A stretch of DNA of 64,000 nt from Rhynchopus sp. YZ270_cl-10 (GCA_964035575.1 OZ037835.1:434001-498000), one strand, 5' to 3'. Shown: positions 18,581 through 29,117, counted from the first letter of the stretch. The notes: a model not told the origin generated them from the letters alone. Numbers and translations are program-made.

Positions 18581-18842
18581 GATGTTGGCACGGAGGACAC
18601 TGATTGGCTTGCTCTGCAGACACAGCGTCAGGTCGGCTTGGTGTGCTCTGTGTATGTTAGACTCCATGGTCATGGACTGGGATGTGACGGTGTCACCACT
18701 CTTGTGACCTTGTGGCGTACCTTGTGGCGTAGTCGTGCACCCTGTAAACCCCTCTGTATCCTCTTCAGCGCTGTGCTGCTCTGCCAGAACAGACTCAGGC
18801 ATGAACGCACGCAGCTCTTGCATTCTGTCAATCGACAGCGGG
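18581..18842 (-). pseudogene. fragment of cyclase-like receptor gene (third paralogue)
   Basis: This matches the cytoplasmic linker of the receptor genes at 23.2 and 45.5 kb, from LSIDRMQELRAFMPESVLAE through the acidic spacer to LQSKPISVLRANI, and stops just after the Asn that replaces the metal aspartate. Both ectodomain and most of the cyclase-like domain are missing. Divergence from the two full copies is modest. It remains in frame with the small gene downstream. It shows that the family is or was larger than the window's three genes. Confidence 0.85.
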
Positions 18843-18922
18843 TTGGAGTAGAGCCACACTTCACCGACAGGTCGAGGTGTGTGCGTTTCACAACCTCTCC
18901 CTTTATTGTTTTTATTGGTTTA
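18838..18922 (+). repeat. dispersed repeat B, copy 2
   Basis: GGGTTGGAGTAGAGCCACAC, CACCGACAGGTCGAGGTGTG and CAACCTCTCCCTTTATTG match the reverse complement of 4598-4703. It abuts the receptor fragment. Confidence 0.7.
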
Positions 18923-18968
18923 GCGGAGGTGGGGGGAAACACAAAAAAGGAAAGTAGCAGTGCGGTTT

Positions 18969-19129
18969 CAATTTTTCCTTCCTTCAAAACTTTACACACA
19001 ACGCTTTAGGTATTTTGGGAGACACACAAGGTGCCAGGTTCTATGACATGCACAGAACCACCCTGCACCTGTTTATCATAATATCATAGCTTCCCGTGCC
19101 TACATGGGGAAACGTTTCGAACTCGAAAC
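18969..19129. repeat. dispersed repeat C, copy 1
   Basis: TTTTTCCTTCCTTCAAAAC, GGGAGACACACAAGGTGCCA, GAACCACCCTGCACCTGTTT and GAAACGTTTCGAACTCGAAA recur at 26210-26365. Confidence 0.85.
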
Positions 19130-19973
19130 TAGGGAAATAATGACAACACAGAGCAGGGGTTTTAAATTCGAGACGCATATTTTTGAAAAAAAATCTAATT
19201 TACGACAAAAAGACAAGAGAAACATAAGAAGAAAGCAACACGCCGATTGGCTGTGTGCCGACAGAGCTAAAAGAAGCATGTATCCATGCTCCAGAGGGAG
19301 GGATCAGAGAAGCATCATAAAAACGACAGGTCCGGTGAGGGCTACGGGACTTCTCTGCGACGTGTGGTCGGCACTACACCGGGCTACAACCAAGGTGCGG
19401 GTGATCATGCAGTACATCCCGTCACATGTGGGGGTGAGTGGAAATGAAGAAGCGGACCACGAAGCCAAATTAGGTACGGCCACGTACCAAGCAGAACGGG
19501 CATCACAAAAAGGCCGCCTACAAGAGGAACCACTCACGCTCCTCGCGTGCAAAGCGGCGATACGCGCAGTCTGCTCCAGCTACACACCCCAACCGGTGAG
19601 CGAACTCTACAGCACGATCACGGCGGACACCCCGAAGGGAGTGGCGCGACCCAAGCTGAGCACACCGGAGCTCACGCGGCGGGGAGCAGTGCAGATGAGA
19701 CTGCTGCGGACAGAGCGCCACCCTGCGCTGTTCGACTACATGGGCAGCAACGACGTGGCACGCTGCAACAACTGCACGGCAAAAGCAAAGGCGACACTGA
19801 AACACATGTTCAAAGTGTGTTCAGCCACCAAGGCACTAAGGACAGACCTACTGCCAAACAAGTCGCTCAAGTTCTTACTGCTAGAGCAACCCCAGTTGTG
19901 CCTGAAGTACATCAGCGCGGCAAAACTGACAGAGGCCAGCCTGCCTGAACTCGTGCGGAGCAACACCTGCTGA
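19104..19973 (+). CDS. 5'-truncated LINE ORF: RNase H end and C-terminal CCHC
   Basis: Reliable element sequence starts near 19210; the upstream part of the frame is repeat C and not coding. The frame shows the end of an RNase HI domain, VRVIMQYIPSHVGVSGNEEA with its conserved His and the following AD.EAKLG, as in I/ingi/R1-type LINEs that carry RNase H after the reverse transcriptase. A region with a C-x2-C-x8-H-x4-C pattern (CNNC..HMFKVC) follows, then a hydrophobic C-terminus. The earlier RNase H residues, RT and endonuclease are absent, as expected from 5' truncation during target-primed reverse transcription. The catalytic TDS motif is not intact in what remains. Confidence 0.75.
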   Translation: MGKRFELETREIMTTQSRGFKFETHIFEKKSNLRQKDKRNIRRKQHADWLCADRAKRSMYPCSRGRDQRSIIKTTGPVRATGLLCDVWSALHRATTKVRVIMQYIPSHVGVSGNEEADHEAKLGTATYQAERASQKGRLQEEPLTLLACKAAIRAVCSSYTPQPVSELYSTITADTPKGVARPKLSTPELTRRGAVQMRLLRTERHPALFDYMGSNDVARCNNCTAKAKATLKHMFKVCSATKALRTDLLPNKSLKFLLLEQPQLCLKYISAAKLTEASLPELVRSNTC

Positions 19974-20217
19974 GGAGACGCCGGCCAAAACTTGAAACAA
20001 TAAAGAAAAGAGAATAAAAACTGCGAACAAAAAGCAAGCCCAGGACGTACCTGCGGCACCACGACCAGCGCAACTGACGATTGCGAAGACAAAACATGTG
20101 CGGAACACCGTCTTCTACGAAGACGTGTGTTACACTTTCAAACATACTTTTTACTTTTCAAAAAAAAAAAACAACAAAAAAACAAAAAAACAAAAAACAA
20201 AAAAAAAACAAAAAAAC
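19210..20217 (+). mobile_element. 5'-truncated LINE copy with A-rich tail
   Basis: The truncated ORF is followed by about 185 bp of 3' UTR and an (A)n(CAA/CAAA) tail at about 20160-20217. The 5' junction is approximate. No target duplication was identified. Confidence 0.7.
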
Positions 20218-20238
20218 ATATCATTGTTTTTTCCTTTT

Positions 20239-20288
20239 AATTTATAAGGTGCCCAGGCCAGGGGGGGCTTGGGTGCACTTTATAAATT
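20239..20288. other. perfect-type hairpin directly after the LINE tail
   Basis: AATTTATAAGGTGCCCAGGC and the complementary GCTTGGGTGCACTTTATAAA pair with one or two bulges around a G-rich loop. A role as terminator or processing signal is possible but unproven. Confidence 0.6.
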
Positions 20289-21060
20289 TTTTTTTATCAT
20301 ATTTTTTTTTTTCTTTTTGACTCCGTGGTTAACCTCGTGTGAGGTTGCGCGGAGTTCGCAGTCAGGCCAGGGAGCCACGTAACAAGGCTCGACTGCCACA
20401 TAGTGGGGGGAGATCTGTGCAGCCTGTATGTTCCCCCCGATTTTCGTGGTAAATGGGGAGGCGCTTCCGTTTAACGGCAACCCACAAGAGTAGAACAACA
20501 ACCAAACTTTTGAGAAACAGACGCCAATGAGACCTAGAGTCTCTCTTCTTACTTGTGTGCTACAGACAAACATGACAACGCTAACCACGACTGCCACGGC
20601 AGAGCGGGGTCCCTAACGGTTCACTGGGGGGGATCCACATAGATAAAGAAAACAAAAAATACGAAAGCAAGGAAGAAAACCAGTAAAAAAAAAAAAAAAA
20701 AAAAAAAAAACGCCACGTCGAGCGCAGCAATATCGCAAGAAAAACACATAAATCGTATAACAAGCATCCAGTACTCTACCACTACGAGACCACAAGAGTA
20801 CTGTGTAAGACAAAGACACTAGCAGTAACCTTCATGCAAAACGAGGGGAGCAAAGGGGTGAAGAAACACGAAACATCCAGCAAAGAGACCACATACTCTA
20901 CAAGCAGGCCCATAAAGTTCTCTGCTTCTCCAATTCACAGGAACAACCAAGAACATTACTCAAACAGGAACCACAGGTACAACCTCAGTTGCCATGCAGC
21001 GAAGATGGCAAGCACAGAGACAAAGAACAAAATAATAAAATGGTGTGGCTGACGACCCCA
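20289..21060. other. AT-rich intergenic, no gene recognised
   Basis: It contains homopolymer T and A runs (a 25-A run at about 20686-20710) and short frames only. Confidence 0.4.
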
Positions 21061-21065
21061 AAATG

Positions 21066-21180
21066 GCAGAAAATAGCAGAAAGTAGCACAAAATAGCACC
21101 TCCTTCAGCCGCGCCAAAAAATCCAGATGCCCAGAATAGCAGAAAATAGCAGAAAATAGCACCCCCTTTCAGCCACACCA
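21066..21180. repeat. short tandem duplication, AGCAGAAAATAGCA core
   Basis: Two units of about 70 bp share GAAAATAGCAGAAA(A/G)TAGCA, AATAGCACC and TTCAGCC(G/A)C..CC. Confidence 0.75.
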
Positions 21181-22107
21181 TAAAATCTACATTCTTGAGC
21201 TCTTCTAAACGACGTGATTTTCATTGGACGCATCCCCAGTCTCATCACCAAGCGATCAACAAAGACCTCTACCCAAGCAGGACCACCAAGTATAAATTTA
21301 TTAGTGTGTATGTAACAGCTCAGATGCTGCAGGGAGCTGAGGGAGGAAATAACGGAGAAATAAAATCGGTTCGATAAAAAGAAAAAGCGAACTTATTGGT
21401 TAATCTTGTTCAGATTCCTGGTAAAAGCAAAGTGAATTTGAGCTTTTGTGACACACTCAACGATATGGGGGCCAATATGGAGTCACAGCCACCAACACTC
21501 CTCCTCCGTCTTTTTCCTGCGCTTCCAGGAAAACTCGCGTATGCGCCTAGGCTGTATTTTTATTAGGGGGAATGGGGAAGAAAAACGGGAAACGAAACAG
21601 GGGTAGAGATTAGGAGAGTTTGTGAGTTTTGCGCTCCACTTTTTGAAAACTGATATGTTTACAAAAAAGGAGCCAAATAGAAAAGCTGACAATACAAAGC
21701 CCTCTCGTGACAGTGTACCTGGGTGCATCCGCTCTGTACAAGAGGAGAACATCACTTTGCTTGCATGCAGTACTACGCACACCACTTTGTGAGCGGAAAG
21801 TGTCACGTCGGTCACTAAGCCTCCACAACACCACCGCTCTACAAAGTGAGACTGTGTGTGTAGAAGCGTCGCATCAAACAACTACAAGAAGGGGGAGGGG
21901 AAAATTACTTTCACACACCGTAAAATGAAATACCCCCCTTCTTTATTTATTCGTTGTTTGTTGTTTGTTGATCGCATCCATCCCGAAAACCCCGAAAAAC
22001 CCGCGTCCTGAAGTACGGTGGAGAGGTGGAGCACAAGGGGGGAAGGGGAAAACGGTAAAACTCATGACAATCGACGAGCGCGTCTTTCATTTCCAGACGT
22101 ATTGCAT
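21181..22107. other. intergenic with scraps of dispersed repeats
   Basis: About 21353-21412 resembles repeat F (26399-26537). 21690-21717 shares a 28-bp string with 17340. 21945-21985 (TTCGTTGTTTG..GTTTGTTGAT) recurs near 57812. 22014-22090 (GGTGGAGAGGTGGAGCACAA) resembles 61870-61950. No gene is supported. Confidence 0.5.
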
Positions 22108-22730
22108 CAGGGTATTAGGGTGGTTAAAAAAACTGGTTTTGAAAACCAGTTTTTCCAAAAACTGGTTTTCAAAAAAAAAAAAAAAACAGAGAAATCTGGA
22201 GGGGAAAAAAAAACCGACACTTTTCACCAGGCCTTTCTCGCATTTTTTCCCCGCCTGGTAGAACCGTGGTTGAACCACGGGAGTGCCTTTGGGAAATGGC
22301 TGTTCCTTGATTTTTTTTTTTGCCTGCGGCGCCATTTTTCATTTTTTGCTCCGCAAAAAAGGGTTCGTTGAGTGGCTCTGTGGTGTAAAAAGCTAGATTT
22401 CTACACCGTACCCTCAAAATTTTTCGCCTGCGGCGCCATTTTATATTATTTTTTTTGCTCCGCAAAAAAATACAGTCCCAATGTTCCCAATGTCTACCCT
22501 GGTCAGCAGCGCCGAAATATATTTTGAGCAAAAAACAAGCTGACCTCCCCAATCTTGAAATCTGGATTCCTGGATAAGACACTGACCCCACCCCCGAAAA
22601 ACCCGAAAAAGGTGACTGTGTCCGTCAACGGTGGAGGTTTTCGCCGGAAACACTAGTTTTCGCCACCCAGGAGAGAAAACCAGAAAAACCAGTTTTTTCC
22701 GGAATTTTGGATTTTCACCCTAATACCCTG
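22108..22730. mobile_element. non-autonomous DNA transposon (MITE), 623 bp, 7-bp target duplication
   Basis: Terminal inverted repeats are CAGGGTATTAGGGTG and CACCCTAATACCCTG. The element is flanked on both sides by ATTGCAT (22101-22107 and 22731-22737). Inside are AACTGGTTTTGAAAACCAGT palindromes and two GCCTGCGGCGCCATTTT boxes. It has no ORF of transposase type. The 5'-CAGGG end recalls hAT, but the 7-bp duplication is not the usual 8, so the superfamily is left open. Confidence 0.9.
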
Positions 22731-22737
22731 ATTGCAT

Positions 22738-23197
22738 ACTCGTACAAAAAAAAAAAAAAAAGAATAAGCACAAAAGGGGTACAGTAGTTTGATTAGGCAT
22801 GTGTGTGCTTCGCTTCCCAGTCCGTACCGTAAGAGAACGGAGTCAAGACACAACCGCTGGGCAAGCCCACGCGACCCAACCTAAACGACTGGATTTTATT
22901 TTGCAAAAGATGGTTACCGTGAAAAATCAGTGGGACCCAAAGGGCAATCACGGCTCAGTACGAAAACGCGCACGTATCATCCAATCACCGCGACCTGCCA
23001 GGCGTCATCAGATGCTCCTTACGTAGTGGGGGAGCTAGCGGACAGTGTAGAGGGGGTGGGGGTGGGGGGCAGCACTCTCTACCCTTCTGAAGAAGGGTGT
23101 CTTTCCTTGGGACATATCGCGAAAAGTGCAATGCGGACATGAGAAGTCATTTCCAGGATGAAAATATCACTCCTGGGTGGCCAAACGCCACAGAAAT
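22738..23197. other. intergenic, no gene recognised
   Basis: Downstream flank of the receptor gene at 23.2 kb. No supported frame or repeat partner. Confidence 0.4.
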
Positions 23198-23205
23198 CAC
23201 CAGTG

Positions 23206-25620
23206 TCATCCGACCCGTGTAAAGTCAAGAGAGAGCGGGGAAAACGCCTTTGTCTGTTGTGCAGTCCGAAACACCTGAGGTACATTAGCCTCCAGATCCG
23301 CACTCAGTTTCTTCTCAAAATCTCCGTTCACGATGGCAATCATAAACTCGTTCGCTTGGGCCTCAGCAGACGTCTCTGTGTGTTCAAGTGCATACATCCA
23401 CTCTTCGTTCGTTGAAGTTGGCATCCCAGTCACGTTGCACAGAATGACAGGTTTTCCGCTTTTTGGGTGCACAACAGCATCGACAACGGTGTGTGGGAAT
23501 CCCTTACAGCGTTCCATCAGCTTCACGTCCGTCGTGCAGGTCAGCTTTCTTGTCTTGTTGAAGGCCTCCAGCTGCGACACCCACGGAAGGCAGTCTGAGA
23601 GGACTGTGAACCGCCGCATGGTCTTCGTCCCCATGTTGCCTACCTTCGCCTTCCCACACGCCGCACCAAACGACATCGTGAAGCCCTGGACGCTCTCCTT
23701 GATTTTGATCGCACTTTCGAGGGGCTTCGTGTAGTAAGAAGGCTTTGCTTTCACGGTGTTCCAACCAACGAGGAAGACGTCACCTGTGAACGAGTCAAGC
23801 ACACCTCCTTGTGTGCAGTCCAGAACAGTGCTGAGGACTTGCCCGTGTTGGGAGAGCAGTTCCTTGTCACTGCATCCAGAAAAGGTCTGCGACCAGCCGA
23901 CGATGTTGGCACGGAGGACACCGATTGGCTTGCTCTGCAGACACAGCGTCAGGTCGGCTTGGTGTGCTCTGTGCATCCTAGACCCTATGGACTGGATGGT
24001 GGTGACGGTGTCACCACTCTTGTGACCTTGTGACGTACTCGTGCACCCTGTAAACCCCTCTGTATCCTCTTCAGTGCTGTGCTGCTCTGCCAGAACAGAC
24101 TCAGGCATGAACGCACGAAACTCTTGAAGTCTGTCAATCGACAGCGAGAGACCATGGATCAAAGACTTCACCTCGCTCACCATGAAGCATCTGGTCGCGT
24201 ACTCCTCCACAGCAGACGCAGCAACGGCAGTGTCGAGGTTGCCCAACGCTTGGATCGCTTGCGACGAGCGTTTCAGGGGCAGTGCAATGAACACCACTTC
24301 AACCACAGAGATCATAATGTCAAAGGCAAGAACAACACTTGTGAAGATGATCAGCAGCACCAACGCTTTGTTCACCTCGCCTTGAATGGACGACACTGGA
24401 CGCAGCCAGAACAGCTCTGCATTGCTGAAGATGTGTGTCTTCCTTGCAAAGTACTCATCTCCGTCAAGCGTCAGCTTTGTGAACACATCAAACGGTTCGG
24501 CGTTGAACTTCACATACGCTTGCTGCAGGTACTCGGGCAGGTTCTCAACACGGGACGCACACCCCAGGTCAGGATCGACGTTGGTCCCAACTGTCTGGCA
24601 ACGTTCAGGAACCATGTTGTCACCTGTGGTGGAGACGTACACAACAGTCGTCACACGGTCGACAATCAGTGCTGTTGTGTCGGGACGGCTCTTCTTGTAC
24701 TCAACGAAAGGTGGCACCCAAGACGAGTACAGAAACCCAACCAAGAAAGAAACTGCACGGTAGCCTGACCACGGGTGTGGTGCTGGGGGGGGTGCGTAGA
24801 AGGACTCCAGATCGTTATACGTGTAGAGCAGGTCCCTTGAATACCACTTGCCAAGCAACCAACGTGAACCCGCAGCACCAGGTGCACGCCGATCCTCATC
24901 CCAGTCATACTTATCGCGGCTATCATCAGCAGGAATGCTCGGAGTCTTCGGATCCCACCATTCTGGGAATCTGTCCAAGAAATACTTCCCATCCCACGTG
25001 TACAGGAAATTGCCGAGGTACCCAAACCCGGAGAGAGCCCATGCACGGACCCACATGTACAGCACCTCCCCTGTTGTTTGGTCCCTCGGAAAGTACTCAG
25101 TCTGGTTCATGTACGGTGCGTAGTGTGCGTGCATGTAATCCTCAGAGCCGTCCTTGCGCGGGGAGGTAAACACTAGTGATACGAACCCCGACCCGTCGTC
25201 CAGGTCAAACGGGTGCAACATAACCATGCAAGCTACAAGAGTGGGCGACGAAGATACAAGTGAGTAACACTGCGTGCGTGTGATGTTGGCCCACTCCTCT
25301 GAGTTGTTGTTCTTGATCGTCTCGAGTGAGTATACCACTTTATGAAAGGCACCTGTGAACTCAGATGTCTTGTCCAGCACTGCCACGATGCTGTCACGCA
25401 GACTGGCCACTTCTCCTGCGCTTGTCTCCTTCACAGACGCTTCAAGCGAGGAAAGACCTTGGAAGTAGAGGACAAGACCTCCAGCCATGGAGGACGCTGT
25501 GCTGAAGACAGTTGCCACCATGATCATCGACATGATGGGAACACCGCATCCCTTCTTCTTGCTGCGGGCACTTGCTTGTTCTGGCATTATGTTTGCTCTT
25601 TCGCTATTGAAAACCTGCAT
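23206..25620 (-). CDS. transmembrane receptor with class III cyclase-like domain, paralogue 1
   Basis: The frame opens at 25770, but I use the ATG at 25620 (MQVFNSERAN), the first one shared with the paralogue at 45.5 kb; this gives 804 residues. A membrane segment lies at about 26-53, an ectodomain at about 54-415 rich in Trp/Tyr and Pro, and a second membrane segment at about 417-448. A helical linker follows with LQEFRAFMPESVL, then an acidic/Ser/Thr spacer and a cyclase-like domain at about 565-740. Its first metal aspartate is Asn572 (RANIVGWS), the second is Asp614 (TGDVFLV), and the VNxAxR positions read Pro and Gln (LPWVSQLE), so catalysis is unlikely. The block shared with the other copy runs from about 23198 to 25744 and is nearly identical outside the ectodomain. 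Role in sensing external ligands is inferred from topology. Confidence 0.88.
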   Translation of the reverse strand: MQVFNSERANIMPEQASARSKKKGCGVPIMSMIMVATVFSTASSMAGGLVLYFQGLSSLEASVKETSAGEVASLRDSIVAVLDKTSEFTGAFHKVVYSLETIKNNNSEEWANITRTQCYSLVSSSPTLVACMVMLHPFDLDDGSGFVSLVFTSPRKDGSEDYMHAHYAPYMNQTEYFPRDQTTGEVLYMWVRAWALSGFGYLGNFLYTWDGKYFLDRFPEWWDPKTPSIPADDSRDKYDWDEDRRAPGAAGSRWLLGKWYSRDLLYTYNDLESFYAPPPAPHPWSGYRAVSFLVGFLYSSWVPPFVEYKKSRPDTTALIVDRVTTVVYVSTTGDNMVPERCQTVGTNVDPDLGCASRVENLPEYLQQAYVKFNAEPFDVFTKLTLDGDEYFARKTHIFSNAELFWLRPVSSIQGEVNKALVLLIIFTSVVLAFDIMISVVEVVFIALPLKRSSQAIQALGNLDTAVAASAVEEYATRCFMVSEVKSLIHGLSLSIDRLQEFRAFMPESVLAEQHSTEEDTEGFTGCTSTSQGHKSGDTVTTIQSIGSRMHRAHQADLTLCLQSKPIGVLRANIVGWSQTFSGCSDKELLSQHGQVLSTVLDCTQGGVLDSFTGDVFLVGWNTVKAKPSYYTKPLESAIKIKESVQGFTMSFGAACGKAKVGNMGTKTMRRFTVLSDCLPWVSQLEAFNKTRKLTCTTDVKLMERCKGFPHTVVDAVVHPKSGKPVILCNVTGMPTSTNEEWMYALEHTETSAEAQANEFMIAIVNGDFEKKLSADLEANVPQVFRTAQQTKAFSPLSLDFTRVG

Positions 25621-25880
25621 TGAGTGGAAGTGGGGAGGTGGGATGTTGAGGGCTGCAGAATGCTGTCGCAAAATAAACTGGTGGGGCCTTTGTTTTTGTG
25701 TAAACTGCGCAGAAGCGGCACCTGCTGGACCTGGTTTGTCATTGGATGTTACACCGTCCACAGAGCACAAACATGTGCACTACGATGATGGCAGTGTTCA
25801 AAAAGAGTTCCTTTGTAGGTGACAAACAGTAATTGAAGCAACTATGAAACATGAATAATGCAAACTCGTATCCACCCATA

Positions 25881-25983
25881 CGCAAACAATAAAGCAATAA
25901 AAACAATAAAGACAAAAGGGAGAGGTTGTGGTGAAACGCACACCTTGTCGGTGAAGTGTGTCTCTGCTCCAACCTGCCGCTAA
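25881..25983 (-). repeat. dispersed repeat B, copy 3
   Basis: Runs CAAACAATAAAGCAATAAAA, AGACAAAAGGGAGAGGTTG, GGTGAAGTGTGTCTCTGCTC; same orientation as copy 1. Confidence 0.75.
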
Positions 25984-26209
25984 ATAAAAATAAAAAGAAA
26001 AGTTCGATTTCGGCCTCGAAAATACCCGTGACACCGATTTGTCACGGTACTTTGTCACGGAATTTTTTTGAAAGATTCGATTTCGTGACAAAAAAAGTTC
26101 GATTTAGTGACAAGCCGATTTTTTCATTGACACACAAAATTCAATTTAGTGACAAATGACTTTTTTCATTGACAAAAAAAAGTTCGATTTCGTGACAAAT
26201 CCATTTTTT

Positions 26210-26537
26210 TTATTTTTCCTTCCTTCAAAACTTCACACACAACGCTTTTTTGGTTTTTGGGAGACACACAAGGTGCCAGGTTCTATGGTAAGCACGGAAC
26301 CACCCTGCACCTGTTTGTCATGTTGTTTCCCGTGCAATACATGGAGAAACGTTTCGCACTCGAAACAAAGCTTTTTTAATAAAAAATGAACGAAGCACAA
26401 AAACAAGCGTGTGTGGAAGAAAAAAGAAAAGGGAAAATATTTTTTCTGATTCACAGTGGTGTTTATGTTTTGGGTACGGGGCGGAGAATAAAATCTGTTC
26501 GATAAAAGAAACGCAAGCTTTTTGTTTTATCTTGTTC
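26210..26537. repeat. insert in P1 left arm: repeat C copy 2 plus repeat F copy 1
   Basis: 26210-26365 matches 18969-19129. 26399-26537 (GGGAAAATATTTTTTCTGAT, GTTTTGGGTACGGGGCGGAG, TCTGTTCGATAAAAGAAACG) matches 63799-63938 in reverse. The right arm of the palindrome lacks this block, so it arrived after the palindrome formed or was lost from one arm. Confidence 0.75.
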
Positions 26538-27242
26538 ATTTTATTGACAAAAAAATGTCAATGAAAAAATGGATTTTGTCAAGGAAACCGAACTTTTTGT
26601 CAAGGAAAAAGTCGTGACAGCCAACCCGCCAGTCACTGAAAAGTGACCAGACAGACACTTGACAAACACAAAAGAGGCCATTCTTGAGCTGTCTAGAAAC
26701 CGAAGGGCAGAGACTGAAGGAAGACACAAGGTATGATAACTTGCAAGACTTAATTAGTATGTAGTATATCGCTAACACTGTCAGGCTTGCACGCCTCTGG
26801 CCAGAGACCAGCCCCACTAATGATATGCACTAGACATCACACTCATTGCAGATTTCATTTTCATTCGGTAAAAAATTAATGGGTGCGCAAGTTTCTATAC
26901 CTAATACTATATGTGACCCCAACCCTCACCCACACATTGCACACACCAAAACAGATCGAATCCACCAGCGCATGCGACGGAAGCAGATTCAGATTGTGGT
27001 TTGGATAAGCAGAGCTTGGTTTATTGTCAGACATCTCACCATGCATTGAGGAGGGTAAGACAGTGGTCACAGTTTCTACTTGATAGCATTACAACATTTA
27101 ACTTCTCCACGGGGGTCTTGGGCCGTTCACTCGGTTATACCTTGACTACCGGAAGAGGCCTTTTGGTCTCTAGAATATCCGGTATTCCCGAACGGAGGCA
27201 CACTTTGTGTGTTACTACGACCTGGCAACTTCCAGCAGTAGG

Positions 27243-27380
27243 TTACCGTATTCGTAAATATGTTCGACCGTAAAAAGTGTCGAACTTCCAGAAAAATCCG
27301 GAAAATGACGAACTTTATTACGGTCGAACATATTTACGGTCGAACATTAGTACGGTCGAACATATTTACGAATACGGTAA
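27243..27380. mobile_element. 138-bp foldback/MITE-like element
   Basis: TTACCGTATTCGTAAATATG and its exact reverse complement CATATTTACGAATACGGTAA form the ends, extending to about 30 bp. The centre repeats the TACGGTCGAACAT motif. No clear target duplication. Confidence 0.75.
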
Positions 27381-27903
27381 GTAATCTTTCTTGTAAATTG
27401 TTGGATCATTATCTCCTCAGTGTATGAATGCCCCACGCGACTGGACACTTTTGTGTTTGTCAAGTGGACTGTCTGGTCACTTTTCAGTGACAGGCGGGTT
27501 GGCTGTGGTTGCCCTGTCACGACTTTTTCCTTGACAAAAAGTTCGATTTCGTGACAAAATCCATTTTTTTCATTGACATTTTTTTGTCAATGAAAAAATG
27601 GATTCGTCACGAAATCGAACTTTTTTTGTCAATGAAAAAAGTCATTTGTCAATAAATTGAATTTTGTGTGTCAATGAAAAAAATCGGCTTGCCACTAAAT
27701 CGAACTTTTTTTGTCACGAAATCGAATCTTTCAAAAAAAAATTCCGTGACAAATTACCGTGACAAATCGGTGTCACGGTAATTTTCGAGGCCGAAATCGA
27801 ACTTTTCTCAAAAATAAATAAAAACAGTTGGGGTACGGTCAGGGGAGTTCCTAAGGGACCGAGAACATGAAATTATGGATTTAATTCCCCCCCCCCCCCC
27901 CCT

Positions 27904-29117
27904 TAGGGTCTATCAAAAGCTAGTGGCAAACGTCATTTTTTAAGAAACCCCAACCACGGCTTCCATAGTGTTTCTGACCATACCAACCCACCCACACACC
28001 CCCAAAAACCGTCTCAGGCCCCGAGTTTACCCTTTTTTGGCACTTTAGTGGCTCTGATTTTAAAAATTCAGAAAAAAAAAATGGGTGTCCATGACTTCGT
28101 ACCTTTCCACCCCCCCCTCTTTTCCCATATTTATTTTAAATTCAGTTTCCTCTTCTGCTTTGGGCGAGTATTGCTGGATGAAACCAGAAAATATGTCCAT
28201 CGTGACCCCAAAAATCGAATTCCGCCCGGTTTTGGGCACTTTTGACCACTTCTGAGCGACTTTTTTGCATTTTTTCAAAAGTGACCACCAACTTGTACCT
28301 GCCCACCCCCCCGTAGATAGAGCAACTCACATATCCATCAGCCTCAGTGTTAGCCAGGGGCCAGAAAAGCCCCCAAAGCCACATATTTTCACCCCAGAAC
28401 CTATCCCGAGGGGTACCCAGGCGGTTTCGGGGTGTTTAGAGGGACTTGGTGGAACTTAGAACCATGTTTCAAAAAGTGTCCAAGAACTCGTACCAAGGGT
28501 TTGCCCTCCCAAGGGACCAAGTACTTGTACCCTTTTTGAAACATGGTTCTAAGTTCCACCAAGTCCCTCTAAACACCCCGAAACCGCCTGGGTACCCCTC
28601 GGGATAGGTTCTGGGGTGAAAATATGTGGCTTTGGGGGCTTTTCTGGCCCCTGGCTAACACTGAGGCTGATGGATATGTGAGTTGCTCTATCTACGGGGG
28701 GGTGGGCAGGTACAAGTTGGCGGTCACTTTTGAAAAAATGCAAAAAAGTCGCTCAGAAGTGGTCAAAAGTGCCCAAAACCGGGCGGAATTCGATTTTTGG
28801 GGTCACGATGGACATATTTTCTGGTTTCATCCAGCAATACTCGCCCAAAGCAGAAGAGGAAACTGAATTTAAAATAAATATGGGAAAAGAGGGGGGGGTG
28901 GAAAGGTACGAAGTCATGGACACCCATTTTTTTTTTCTGAATTTTTAAAATCAGAGCCACTAAAGTGCCAAAAAAGGGTAAACTCGGGGCCTGAGACGGT
29001 TTTTGGGGGTGTGTGGGTGGGTTGGTATGGTCAGAAACACTATGAAAGCCGTGGTTGGGGTTTTTTTAAAAAAATGACTTTTTGCCACCCTTTTTAGTAC
29101 CCTTTTGATAGACCCTA
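27904..29117. repeat. near-perfect palindrome P2, arms about 600 bp
   Basis: Sequence from TAGGGTCTATCAAAAG to GGTTCTAAGTTCCACC reads the same on both strands around a centre at about 28504, with a small number of substitutions and short indels (for example TTGTACC against TTGGCGG near the centre, and length changes at the outer ends). The mirrored open frames are artefacts. Related sequence occurs at 53180-53265. Confidence 0.93.

Larger units (their letters stand above)
25997..27809. repeat. long interrupted inverted repeat P1
   Basis: The left arm (25997-26210 continuing at 26538-26670) is matched in reverse by 27452-27809. Both are built from AAGTTCGATTTCGTGACAAA, CATTGACA and GTCACGG modules that are themselves partly palindromic. 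The left arm is broken by a foreign insert (26210-26537). The centre, 26671-27451, is unrelated sequence with a 138-bp foldback element. Confidence 0.8.

Noticed and set aside
22108-22730. Rho-independent-type terminators from the AACTGGTTTTGAAAACCAGT hairpins
   Set aside because: They are part of a MITE with defined ends in a eukaryotic genome.
23206-25770. Start of receptor paralogue 1 at 25770
   Set aside because: The extra 50 residues are not conserved in frame in paralogue 2, where a minisatellite disrupts them; the shared ATG at 25620 precedes the membrane anchor.
28048-28960. Mirrored frames in palindrome P2
   Set aside because: The same non-coding sequence read on both arms; no domain.
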